From: Streptomyces sp. CBMA123
GTDB taxonomy: Bacteria; Actinomycetota; Actinomycetes; Streptomycetales; Streptomycetaceae
Direction: 5' to 3'
NCBI RefSeq assembly: GCF_014596465.1
Contig: NZ_MECK01000610.1
Location: forward strand, 53,676-117,675
DNA: 64,000 bases
In this document: piece after piece, positions 45,569-53,676 of the stretch
Layout: every line of letters starts with the position of its first letter
How positions within the stretch are numbered: position 1 is the stretch's first letter
Made by a program: the position numbers and the translations under genes
The notes under the pieces: generated by a model
Seen by the model: only the letters and a program-made list of their open reading frames with translations
Told to the model about the DNA's origin: nothing
Database searches by the model: none

Positions 45569-46336
45569 GTGGACGATCAGACAGGGGAAACGAGACGGAT
45601 CCGCCCAGGCCCTCCCGGGCGACTCCACGTCGGTCCGATCGACTGGACACGGATGCGCGACTGCCGTGGGAACGTCGAGCGTGCTCCCGCGCTGCTGGAC
45701 CGCGTCGAGCACGAGGAAGATGCCGAAGCGTGGAAGGAACTCGGATACCGGCTGTGTCTGGAGGATGACCTCGTCTTCCCCGCCTGGTGCGGCTCGCGGC
45801 GGACAACCCGCAGGCGCGCGCACTGGCCGGGACGATCGTCCGCTGGGGGAGGGGCGCCACGGCTGTGACGAGCTGCTCGCGGACCGCGTCGACACGATCG
45901 CTGAACTTCGTGTGCTGCTGGACCAGTACCTGAAGTCGCGGCCGCCCGACTATCTCGCGGCATTCGTCGATCTGCTGGCCGCCAAGGAGCAGTACCACTG
46001 GAGCGTCGGCCCGGGCGACTTCACCGACGGCTTCCACCACCTTCCCTGTCCTCCCTGCGATGCCGAGGTGACGATCGCCATCGGAGACGACGGGCGGTAC
46101 TCGGCGATCAGGGACTGGCACCTCGGAGACGTCGACCGACGCGACCTGCGGCCGGCGTCCCCCGAGCACCTCTCGGGGGATCGGGCGATGTATGGATGAG
46201 GCTGCTGTCCGGGATGGACAGGAAGCCCCTCGCCGACGGCGTCACCCATCTCCCCGGCAACACCGAATGCCCTCGCTGCGCCAGCGTGTTCAATCTCGCG
46301 GACGAGGACACCTTCGCCAACCGCTCGGGCCGGTAG
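45569..46336 (+). pseudogene. Hypothetical gene broken by two frameshifts
   Basis: Pieces that fit end to end: VDWDDQ-like start at 45569 (DDQTGETRRIRPGPPGRLHV, LLDRVEHEEDAEAWKELGYR), then after about 45800 in the next frame DELLADRVDTIAELRVLLDQ and CPPCDAEVTIAIGDDGRYSA to a stop at 46199, then from ATG 46196 MRLLSGMDRKPLADGVTHL with a CPRC knuckle to 46336. The pieces probably were one gene. Family unknown. Confidence 0.55.
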
Positions 46337-46510
46337 ATCGCGGGCCGCGACACGGTGACGTCGCGGGGGAGTCATGACAGGAGAGGATCAGCGGATCGAC
46401 GCCGATCCCTGGTCCAACGCCGGGCCGCTTTCGCCCCCTGAGGGTCGGACTCACCCGACGCCCAGGTCGGCCTGTTGGCCGTGCTGCCCAAGGCACCCGT
46501 TCTTCGGTCG

Positions 46511-46540
46511 GCCGATTTTCCGCGGAAAATTCCGTGGCCC
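46511..46540. repeat. Dispersed palindrome, copy 4
   Basis: ATTTTCCGCGGAAAAT at 46516-46531 with GGCC arms (46511-46514 and 46537-46540) pairing beyond a small mismatch. Confidence 0.85.
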
Positions 46541-46589
46541 AGGGTCGTCCCGTCATTGATCTCTGGCAGATCAGGGCGGGGTGATCCGC

Positions 46590-46760
46590 CTCTGGGCGGG
46601 AATCACCGGTGCGCCCCCGGAGGAGGATGTGCAGACGGGCAATGCCGAGCATCGCGTGGTGGACGCCGTTGGACACCCCGAGCAGCGGTGCAAGCTGTCG
46701 CAGCGTCAGGCTCGTGCGTCAGTAGACGGAGGCCGGCAGGCTCCGGGCCTCCAACGGCAG
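46590..46760 (-). pseudogene. Possible transposase N-terminal remnant (IS5-like)
   Basis: On the reverse strand TSLTLRQLAPLLGVSN resembles the helix-turn-helix of IS5-type transposases; it decays into low-complexity sequence within 60 residues. Weak evidence. Confidence 0.3.
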
Positions 46761-46909
46761 GCCCCACCGGGCGGCCTCGGCGCACCGTGCCGGCCCCTTC
46801 GCGGCGGAGCATCGTGACCAGCGTCCGGAAGTCGCGCGAGCCCAGCCCAATGAACGGGCGGGCCGTCGAGGACGGGGCCGACGCCGTGATCACACCTGCC
46901 ACTCCAAGA

Positions 46910-47374
46910 TCACGGCGTTGGCAAGGTCGGACCCGTGGATCTCTCTACGGCCAGGAGGCGGAGGTTGCCGCTCCAGGTCTCGCAGCGGACACCGCCCGAT
47001 GCGAAGTCCAGTTCAAGTGCCACGCGCCCTGTTGCCGGATTCCATTCCTGCCGGACTCCGAGCACAACCTCGCCGAGGTGGGCCGCGAACGGTGTCTCGT
47101 CACGCACGGGCAGAACGTCGATCCGGCCCCAGTCGCCCATGTCGAAGCCTTCATCCGGCCCGGAGGACTCGACCATGAGGCACCAGTCCGTGCCGCTGGC
47201 GATGTTGGTGGACCTGCCTCGATCGTCGATCAGCCACACCTCGACCGGGCCGTCGCCAGGATGCCCGGCGTGCGTGTGCCACGACGCCAGCACCTCGACG
47301 AGCCGGCTACCGACCAAAGACCAGGGGTCGATGCCAGGTCCGTGCAGCGGGCAGGCCGGGTTCACGAGTTCCAC
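46910..47374 (-). CDS. Hypothetical protein between palindromes 4 and 5
   Basis: A 154-residue soluble, beta-rich protein with GTG 47374. Features: DDRGRSTNIASGTDWCLMVE, GFDMGDWGRIDVLPVRDETP, LGEVVLGVRQEWNPATGRV and GGVRCETWSGNLRL. No known family recognised. Its start faces palindrome 5, 140 bases away. Confidence 0.6.
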   Translation of the reverse strand: MELVNPACPLHGPGIDPWSLVGSRLVEVLASWHTHAGHPGDGPVEVWLIDDRGRSTNIASGTDWCLMVESSGPDEGFDMGDWGRIDVLPVRDETPFAAHLGEVVLGVRQEWNPATGRVALELDFASGGVRCETWSGNLRLLAVERSTGPTLPTP

Positions 47375-47515
47375 CCGGGGACCGTACCGCGACCGTCAGC
47401 GCCACCTCACCCGCTTAGACGGGGACAGCCGTCAGGAGAACACAGGACGGCTCAGCGACACGGAACGCCCGCGGCGTGCCATCGCTCCGTCGGACCTCCG
47501 CTCTCGCAAGGCGTC

Positions 47516-47557
47516 CCCCCGGCTCCGAATTTTCCGCGGAAAATTCGGAGCCGGGGG
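47516..47557. repeat. Dispersed palindrome, copy 5 (42 bp perfect)
   Basis: CCCCCGGCTCCG, the conserved AATTTTCCGCGGAAAATT tip and CGGAGCCGGGGG form a perfect 42-base palindrome centred at 47536/47537. The arms differ in sequence from copy 2. Confidence 0.9.
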
Positions 47558-47750
47558 AGTGGGGGAGCCGGGGGAGTGGGGAGTCGCGGCCGGTGGCGCC
47601 TGTGTTCACCCTCAATCGATGCCATGGCCCCGGCACTGCAGACAGCATCACCCCTGCCGGTGACGGCCTCGGGACGCGTACACCGGGCTCTCGTCACCGC
47701 TGTCCCGCTGCCAACGGCGGCTGGGATGTCAGTGCTATCGGAGATGCTCG

Positions 47751-48371
47751 GTGACTGCCGTCGCCGAACCAGGGGGTCCTCAAGTGCCGATCCGTATCGC
47801 CAGCCGTCGCCGTTCGATGGCCTCACTGACCGCCGCCTTCCCCGGCGCCGAGGTCATCGACGTCACCTCCAAGGCACCGGAGCCGTGGGTGCGGCTGAGC
47901 CCGTTCTACCCGCACGGCGACCTCCCGGTGCCCTACAGCGACGGAGTGACAAGTCAGTCCGTCGAGGGGATCTGGCAAGCCCTCAAGGTCTTCCAGGACT
48001 CCGACGTCGATCCCGCGAAGCTCCGGATCACCACGATGAAGGGCCTGAAGCGGACAGTCCGCCGGTACGGCCCCGTCCTGGGCCACCGAACCGGTCTGGA
48101 CGGTGACCGGTTGCTGCCCTACGAAACGGCCCGGCGCCGTATCTACCTGCCGGCCTACCGCTGGGTCCTCGAGCACCGAGCCACCGATCTGATCGAGCTG
48201 CTCAGGAGCAAGCACGACGTCGTACTCCTGGACTACACCACCAACGGGGACGTGACAGTCCCTACCACCCCGCTCTCGCACGCCGCGCTCATCCAACTGC
48301 ATATAGAAGGACGCTGGCCCAGCGAAAACGACCCCGAGACTCCCCGCAGTGCCGGCAGCCGGACGCCATGA
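47751..48371 (+). CDS. DUF6939 family protein
   Basis: A 206-residue soluble protein. IRIASRRRSMASLTAAFPGA, EVIDVTSKAPEPWVRLSPFY and SVEGIWQALKVFQDSDVD are the family core. Function unknown, though it is recurrent in actinobacterial accessory regions. GTG 47751, or GTG 47783 (VPIRIAS, nearer the family start). Ends 44 bases before palindrome 6. Confidence 0.7.
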   Translation: MTAVAEPGGPQVPIRIASRRRSMASLTAAFPGAEVIDVTSKAPEPWVRLSPFYPHGDLPVPYSDGVTSQSVEGIWQALKVFQDSDVDPAKLRITTMKGLKRTVRRYGPVLGHRTGLDGDRLLPYETARRRIYLPAYRWVLEHRATDLIELLRSKHDVVLLDYTTNGDVTVPTTPLSHAALIQLHIEGRWPSENDPETPRSAGSRTP

Positions 48372-48414
48372 ACGGGTGATCCGGGGCCAACCGCCGGGCG
48401 GTGCCCGAGCAGAC

Positions 48415-48447
48415 GGCCCCCGATTTTCCGCGGAAAATTCCGCGGCC
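48415..48447. repeat. Dispersed palindrome, copy 6
   Basis: ATTTTCCGCGGAAAAT at 48423-48438, with GGCC arms at 48415-48418 and 48444-48447. Confidence 0.85.
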
Positions 48448-48526
48448 CGACAACTGCTGCAGCGCCGGGCCGCCGAGGGATTGCTCCGCCCTCCGAACCT
48501 GCCTCAAGGCGGCCCGTCAGCTGGAT

Positions 48527-48554
48527 CCGGATTTTCCGCGGAAAATTCTTCCGG
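48527..48554. repeat. Dispersed palindrome, copy 7
   Basis: ATTTTCCGCGGAAAAT at 48531-48546, with CCGG arms on both sides. Only 92 bases from copy 6, with no gene between. Confidence 0.85.
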
Positions 48555-48649
48555 CCTGCTCCCTGCCCTGGCCCCCGCCACCCAGGTGTCAGGGGCTTGC
48601 GGCACTTGATCCGACCAGACCCCATCCGACACACCCCCGAGGTGACGCC

Positions 48650-49027
48650 ATGGACGAGTACGCGATCCCGATCCTCCCGAGCCGGGACCTGGACGAGACA
48701 CATCAGTTCTACGATCGCCTCGGCTTCAGCTCCCGCGGCCGCTGGGACGGGCCGGACGGCTACCTGATCCTCGTCCGGGGCACCGTCGAACTCCACTTCC
48801 GCCACGACCCCGACGTGGACCCGCTGGCCACTGCCGGCAGCTGCTACCTCCAGGTTCGGGACGCCGACGCCCTCCGCCGCGACTGGGCACTGACCGGCAT
48901 CCCCAGCGAGCCGTCGACCGGCAGCCGCCTGACTCCCGTGGCCGACACCGACTACCGGATGCGGGAGTTCGCCCTGGTCGACCGCAGCGGCAACCTCCTC
49001 CGGATCGGCAGCCCACACGGTTCCTAG
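48650..49027 (+). CDS. VOC-family protein (bleomycin-resistance-like)
   Basis: A 125-residue protein of the glyoxalase/bleomycin-binding fold: IPILPSRDLDETHQFYDRLG, GPDGYLILVRGTVELHF and RMREFALVDRSGNLLRIG. Members without metal-binding residues sequester bleomycin-type drugs; the required surface is present, but function is by family. ATG 48650 follows GAGGTGA. Confidence 0.8.
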   Translation: MDEYAIPILPSRDLDETHQFYDRLGFSSRGRWDGPDGYLILVRGTVELHFRHDPDVDPLATAGSCYLQVRDADALRRDWALTGIPSEPSTGSRLTPVADTDYRMREFALVDRSGNLLRIGSPHGS

Positions 49028-49114
49028 TGCCGAGACCGCATAGATACCTCAGGGATCTAACGCGTCAAGCCGAGGCGTGGAGCAGCTGTGTAGCCTGTCG
49101 CTCCGTTCGAATAG

Positions 49115-49549
49115 ATGGAGGGCCTGAAGGTGGACGTCGAACAGCCTCATGCAGCGATCGAACTCCCTGAAGGATCTTGGTGGGAGTGGGACGTTGTCGC
49201 GTGGGGCCGTGGGCAGTTTCGGCTCGCTGCCGATCACGATCTGACCTACCACCACGGCCTAGAACTGGTCTTCGGCGACCCACTCTTCGTCAACTGCCCG
49301 TCGTATTTCCAAGATCCTCTCTTTCGCGTGCCCACGCCTGAAGAGTTGGCGGCGGCGATAGGCCTGCTTGGCGAAGACCCGCCCGTGCTGGTCGCCTTCG
49401 AAGCAGACGCAGGCGGGACGGAGCCTGCCTCGTGCCTCATCGCTGCGGATCGCCTGGACATTGTGCAGGAGACCGTATTGAGGTACTGGCGCGAGGACGC
49501 AGCTCCTGATCAGCGGTTCGCTCCGTGGGTCAAGCCTTCAGGTCGGTGA
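49115..49549 (+). CDS. Hypothetical protein
   Basis: A 144-residue soluble acidic protein (PHAAIELPEGSWWEWDVVAW, HHGLELVFGDPLFVNCPSYF, LLGEDPPVLVAFEADAGG). Less GC-rich codon use than neighbours suggests recent acquisition. ATG 49115 is the first start; V7 could also serve. Family not recognised. Confidence 0.6.
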   Translation: MEGLKVDVEQPHAAIELPEGSWWEWDVVAWGRGQFRLAADHDLTYHHGLELVFGDPLFVNCPSYFQDPLFRVPTPEELAAAIGLLGEDPPVLVAFEADAGGTEPASCLIAADRLDIVQETVLRYWREDAAPDQRFAPWVKPSGR

Positions 49550-49760
49550 CGGTGACGGTGACGTGACGGGGTCAGGCGGCCGCGGACCCCCGACTCGTCC
49601 TGCATGGTCGGGAAGGCCAACGCCTCGTCGTGGCGTCGGCCCTTCTGGAGGCAGTGGTAGAGCTGGCCGATCATGCGGTTGAAGAGGTTGCGCTGCGCGG
49701 CGGCGTGCCAGTCCCCATGGCCGTCGCGTCGCGACCCGGGCGGGCGCCAGCGGCTGTCTC
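49515..49760 (-). pseudogene. IS110-like transposase C-terminal remnant
   Basis: The reverse frame reads HAAAQRNLFNRMIGQLYHCL followed by QKGRRHDEALAFPT, the closing segment of IS110-family transposases. No catalytic regions remain. Confidence 0.5.
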
Positions 49761-49813
49761 CTTGAAGATCGGTGATGCGGACAAGCCTCCCGAGGCCGGC
49801 GCCTGGGCGTTGC

Positions 49814-49847
49814 GGGGCCTGAATTTTCTGCGGAAAATTCCGGTCCC
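49814..49847. repeat. Dispersed palindrome, copy 8 (variant)
   Basis: GAATTTTCTGCGGAAAATTC at 49821-49840, one base different from the others (C to T in the centre). Partial pairing continues outside (GGGGCC against GGTCCC). Confidence 0.75.
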
Positions 49848-49987
49848 AATGCGGGAGTTGGACAGATCCGCGGTGGGGGAGGGCCAGCTGTCCTTCCGGT
49901 GCTCTGACTGCATAGGTCCACCGGGTTGGCGCTGACAGAGCCTCGGCCGGTTGGATGTCGCGAGACGTTCAGCTTGGGAGGGGCGCG

Positions 49988-50120
49988 ATGGCGGAGCCGG
50001 TCGTGGTCCGCAAACTCACGGACCAGGAAGGCCAGCAGCTACAGAGGATCGTGCGTCCGGGCAGTACGAGTACGGTGCGGTACCGGCGGGCGATGATGCT
50101 GCTGGCCGCCGCACAGCCAG
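49988..50120 (+). pseudogene. IS630-family transposase N-terminal remnant
   Basis: MAEPVVVRKLTDQEGQQLQR and STSTVRYRRAMMLLAAA match the opening of actinobacterial IS630 transposases. The rest of the gene is missing; sequence changes abruptly near 50115, just before the DUF6368 gene end. Confidence 0.65.
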
Positions 50121-50143
50121 GGCGCGCGCTCCCCGCCCCTGGG

Positions 50144-50695
50144 CTACTTGAGCAGCCGGAAGCCGGGCTGGCCGACCCAGGCCCGCAGGAACCCCGCGGT
50201 GCCGAGCACCATCGGATAGTCCCCGTCGGTTACCCCCAGCACTCCTGGAAGTTCGTCGACCACTGTTGCCTGTCCCTCCAGCAGCTCGACCTTGACCACG
50301 CCCCCGAGGACGTCGACGATCGCCGCGGTCAGCAGGGCGGTGGCCACGTGGTCAATCCCACGGTTGCAGCCGGCGCTGACGTTCACAGCTTGTGTCGGCT
50401 TGAAGCCGAGGACTGCTTCCACCTCGGACTCATCCGCGTGCTCCGCCTCGAAGATGCCCTCGTCACCAGCCCCCGGCCCCAACAAATGGACCAAGAAAGG
50501 CCGGTCCGCCTCGTGCGGATCGAGAGTCGCGGGCGCTTCGATGCCCAACCGCTCCACGGGCACGTTGACGTCGAAGTATCCCTGCCGCAGCTGCTCAAAG
50601 TGGGTGGCGAGCCCTCGTATCAACGAGCGGAACCCACTCAGCGCAACCGGGGAGACCGGCTCCGCCAATTCGATCACCAGCGTCGGACCAGCCAT
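50144..50695 (-). CDS. DUF6368 family protein
   Basis: A 183-residue soluble protein: GPTLVIELAEPVSPVALSGF, QAVNVSAGCNRGIDHVATAL, and the closing FLRAWVGQPGFRLLK. The family is of unknown function and common in actinobacterial accessory loci. The start ATG 50695 matches the family. Confidence 0.7.
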   Translation of the reverse strand: MAGPTLVIELAEPVSPVALSGFRSLIRGLATHFEQLRQGYFDVNVPVERLGIEAPATLDPHEADRPFLVHLLGPGAGDEGIFEAEHADESEVEAVLGFKPTQAVNVSAGCNRGIDHVATALLTAAIVDVLGGVVKVELLEGQATVVDELPGVLGVTDGDYPMVLGTAGFLRAWVGQPGFRLLK

Positions 50696-50704
50696 GCCGG
50701 GAGC

Positions 50705-50914
50705 CTAGCGCCCTGCCTGGCTCCGATACACCCCAGTTCCCCCCACCCCGGATCCAGCCGGCCCGGGCCGCGAAGCCCTGGCCTTTCGCGCCAGCAGCGA
50801 GGCGGGCCTCGAGTACTGCAACGGCTGGACCGCGGAATAGGTCTGCTTCTCCAGCCGAACCTCGACCGGCGGGACGGGAACCTCCCACGCGGCTCCGAGG
50901 TTCTTGGCCGTCAT
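50705..50914 (-). CDS. Small protein of mobile-element type
   Basis: A 69-residue protein beginning MTAKNLGAAWEVPVPPVEVR, then LEKQTYSAVQPLQYSRPASL and LARKARASRPGPAGS. GAAGGGCGGAG precedes the ATG. The N-terminus looks genuine, the C-terminal part repetitive and perhaps shifted. Upstream at 51009-51035 lies an operator-like palindrome. It may belong to an integrative-element regulatory set. Confidence 0.4.
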   Translation of the reverse strand: MTAKNLGAAWEVPVPPVEVRLEKQTYSAVQPLQYSRPASLLARKARASRPGPAGSGVGGTGVYRSQAGR

Positions 50915-51008
50915 GAACTCCGCCCTTCGCCTCGAGGCCGCTTCTCGCTGAGAATCGTGATGTTGCTGCCAGAGCTATGCCAAGCTCCGAGATCTGAAGA
51001 CAAATGAC

Positions 51009-51035
51009 CTCATTAGACGTCTGATAGACAAGGTC
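51009..51035 (-). promoter_or_regulatory. Operator-like site AGACGTCT upstream of the small gene
   Basis: An 8-base palindrome AGACGTCT (51015-51022) is followed by GATAGAC and GGTCT, in a GC-poorer stretch. It resembles the divergent region at 5735-5860 (shared ACAAATGAC, TAGACGT, GATAGAC). Confidence 0.4.
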
Positions 51036-51238
51036 TGGCGTTGATTGCCAGCTCGCGAGAAATTATGACGTGACGTCAGAACATGCCTCGGGGGCCGGCC
51101 GCTCTGCCAGTGCGCCGACTTGCCGGAGTCCGTGAACGGCTCGCTCTCGGTCCCGATGCGGCGCGACGATCTGGCCCCACGTGCCGCGGACCTGCTGGAG
51201 TGGGTGTTCCTCGTTCACATGGTTGCTCCCTTCGCTGC

Positions 51239-51312
51239 CGGCTGACCCCCGCGGGCGCGGGGAGGAGGCTTTCTGACCTGAGACGAAAGGAGCGCTTTGC
51301 CATTTCTTGACG
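51239..51312 (-). CRISPR. Second CRISPR leader-repeat relic (opposite strand)
   Basis: On the reverse strand a 43-base leader-like segment (51270-51312, with GGCAAA and ending CAGGTCAGAAA) abuts a 31-base unit (51269-51239) with a perfect 7-base stem (CCCCGCG/CGCGGGG). It matches the unit at 19564-19594 at 28 of 31 positions. No further repeat or cas gene follows. Retained stem and leader make this the better-preserved copy. Confidence 0.5.
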
Positions 51313-51761
51313 ATGGGCCGTTTGCTGCTTCTCGGGCAGTGGCCGTGAAGGTGTCAAGGAACGCCTAAGAGGCTGGGCAGCGGCAGCTGCGTGAACCGTC
51401 GGCTGGTGGAGACGACGGCGAGCCGTAGATGGTGGGCAAAGCCCCGCAGCGGCGGCAACCGCTCCGATTGGCGTGTTCGTGGCGGCCCCTGGCAGCGTGC
51501 GGCCAGGAGGGCTCAGGCGGTGTCGTCCCTCATCACCAGTACGGTTCCACATGGCGGCCCCGCCAGCCTGTGAGGCGGTCGCTGGCGTTCGGTCTGGAGT
51601 GGCTGGGGGCGCCCGACGCGGCGATGATGGGCAGATCGTCCGGCGCTTGGCCATGGTGGCCCCGCCGTCGGTCAGACGCGGGGCGCGGCCACCCGCGGCC
51701 CGCGCCGGCGGCGCGAGGGGCTCTGCGCGTCCCCCGCCTACGGGCGGACCGAGGAGGCACT
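51313..51761. other. Region upstream of the GH15 gene
   Basis: About 450 bases without a recognisable gene; frames here are low-complexity. It may include the GH15 promoter near its 3' end. Confidence 0.35.
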
Positions 51762-53609
51762 GTGAACGGCTACCCCCCGATCGGGGCGCACGGCATCGTC
51801 GGCGACCTCCAGACGGCGGCGCTGATCGCCGCCGACGGCACGGTCGACTGGTGGTGCACCCCCCGGTTCGATTCCCCCAGCGTGTTCGCCTCGCTGCTCG
51901 ACAGCGACCGCGGCGGCTACTGCCGGCTTCACGCCGACGTCAGCGAGGAGGCGACCGTCCGCCAGTTGTACCTGCCGGACACCGCCGTCCTGATCACGCG
52001 TTTCATGGCGCCGAGCGGTGTCGGCGAGGTACTCGACTTCATGCCGCCCGACCCGTCGCCGACGCCGTCGGCCACACACCGGCTGGTCCGGGTGGCGCGG
52101 GTGGTGCGCGGCAGCATGCCGTTCGAGCTGCTGTGCCGGCCTCGCTTCGACTACGGCCGCGCGCCCCACGACCTGACTCGCCTGGACGACGGGTCGATGC
52201 TCTTCCGCGGCCCGGGTACGGACCTGCAGGTGCAGACCACCGCGCAGATCGGGCTGCACCCGGACGGCACGGACGTCTCCGCGCGCTTCACGCTGCACGC
52301 CGGTGAGCGTGCCGCCGTGGTGCTGACCAGCGAGACGGGCGAGCCCGGCGAGCTGAGCGGCCGACCCGGCGGCCAGGTCCCCACCGCCGAGGCGGTACTC
52401 GCCGAGTTCGAGGCGTGCACCGGGTTCTGGACGGACTGGCTGCGATCGTCGCGCTACCGCGGCCGCTGGCACGAGATGGTGACCCGCTCCGCCATCACCC
52501 TCAAGCTGCTGACCTACGCCCCGACCGGCGCCCCGATCGCCGCCGCCACCATGGGCCTGCCGGAGCAGATCGGCGGTGAACGGAACTGGGACTACCGCTA
52601 CACCTGGGTGCGCGACGCCTCCCTCTCGGTGCGCGCCATGATCGACCTGGGCTTCACCGCGGAGGCGAGCGCATTCCGCCGGTGGCTGCGCGAGCGCCTG
52701 GACGCCAGCGGCACGGCCTCCGGCGAGCCGCTGCAGATCATGTACCGGGTCGACGGCGAACCGCACCTCACCGAGGAGGTACTGGACCACCTGGAGGGCT
52801 ACCGCCGCTCCGCGCCGGTGCGGGCCGGCAACGCCGCCGCCGACCAGATCCAACTCGACATCTACGGCGAGGCCGCCTACGCCTTCGCGCAGGCCGAGGA
52901 CATCGGCGGCATCCGCGGCTGGCAGGCCTTCACCCGCGTCATCGACTGGCTGGTCGACCACTGGGACCGCCCCGACGAGGGCATCTGGGAGACCCGCGGC
53001 GGCCGCCAGAACTTCACCTACAGCCGGCTGATGACCTGGGTCGCCTTCGACCGGGCGATCCGGCTCGCCACCGCCCACTCCCGCCCCGGCGACGTGGCCC
53101 GCTGGCAGGCCGCCCGCGACACCGTGTTCCGACAGATCGTCGACTCCGGCTGGAGCGAGAAGCGACGCGCCTTCGTCCAGCACTACGACACCGAGGTCCT
53201 CGACGCGTCCCTGCTCCTGATGCCGAAGGTCGGCTTCCTCACCCCCACCGACCCGGACTGGCTGACCACCCTCGACGCCATGGACACCGAACTCGTCAGC
53301 GACAGCCTGGTCTACCGCTACGACCCCGCCGCTTCCCCCGACGGCCTGCGCGGCTCCGAGGGCACCTTCAACCTGTGCAGCTTCCTGTACGTGGAGGCAC
53401 TCGCCCGGGCCGGACGCCTCCACCAGGCCCGCTACGCCTTCGACAAGATGCTCACCTACGCCAACCACGTCGGCCTGTTCGCCGAGGAGATCGGCCCCTC
53501 CGGCGAGCAGCTCGGCAACTTCCCGCAGGCGTTCACCCATCTGGCCCTGATCGACGCCGCGATCGCCCTGGACGAGGAACTCGACCGCGCCGAGCGCCGG
53601 CCCCGCTGA
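51762..53609 (+). CDS. Glycoside hydrolase family 15 (glucoamylase/trehalase-type)
   Basis: A 615-residue cytoplasmic enzyme. N-terminal beta-sandwich (IGAHGIVGDLQTAALIAADG, TVDWWCTPRFDSPSVFASLL), then the (alpha/alpha)6 barrel with GGERNWDYRYTWVRDASLSV (acid region), LFAEEIGPSGEQLGNFPQAF (base region) and EGTFNLCSFLYVEALAR. Related actinobacterial proteins are glucoamylases or alpha,alpha-trehalases. GTG 51762 follows GAGGAGG at ideal spacing. Confidence 0.88.
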   Translation: MNGYPPIGAHGIVGDLQTAALIAADGTVDWWCTPRFDSPSVFASLLDSDRGGYCRLHADVSEEATVRQLYLPDTAVLITRFMAPSGVGEVLDFMPPDPSPTPSATHRLVRVARVVRGSMPFELLCRPRFDYGRAPHDLTRLDDGSMLFRGPGTDLQVQTTAQIGLHPDGTDVSARFTLHAGERAAVVLTSETGEPGELSGRPGGQVPTAEAVLAEFEACTGFWTDWLRSSRYRGRWHEMVTRSAITLKLLTYAPTGAPIAAATMGLPEQIGGERNWDYRYTWVRDASLSVRAMIDLGFTAEASAFRRWLRERLDASGTASGEPLQIMYRVDGEPHLTEEVLDHLEGYRRSAPVRAGNAAADQIQLDIYGEAAYAFAQAEDIGGIRGWQAFTRVIDWLVDHWDRPDEGIWETRGGRQNFTYSRLMTWVAFDRAIRLATAHSRPGDVARWQAARDTVFRQIVDSGWSEKRRAFVQHYDTEVLDASLLLMPKVGFLTPTDPDWLTTLDAMDTELVSDSLVYRYDPAASPDGLRGSEGTFNLCSFLYVEALARAGRLHQARYAFDKMLTYANHVGLFAEEIGPSGEQLGNFPQAFTHLALIDAAIALDEELDRAERRPR

Positions 53610-53645
53610 CCGCACACGCCGCCGGCCGCCCCACGTCCACGGGAG

Positions 53646-53664
53646 GGCCGGCGACGTGCCGGCC
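53646..53664. terminator. Convergent hairpin
   Basis: GGCCGGC, a 5-base loop and GCCGGCC between the convergent GH15 and MFS genes. A short GC-rich stem. Confidence 0.45.
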
Positions 53665-53676
53665 GGTCGCGCGCCG

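Noticed and set aside
43624..49847. Reading the palindromes as ordinary rho-independent terminators
   Set aside because: Possible for some copies, but the tip sequence is invariant, there is no T tract, and copies 6 and 7 are only 92 bases apart without a gene.
43624..49847. Calling the array an integron
   Set aside because: No integron integrase in the window, and the conserved part is the hairpin tip rather than the outer core sites of attC.
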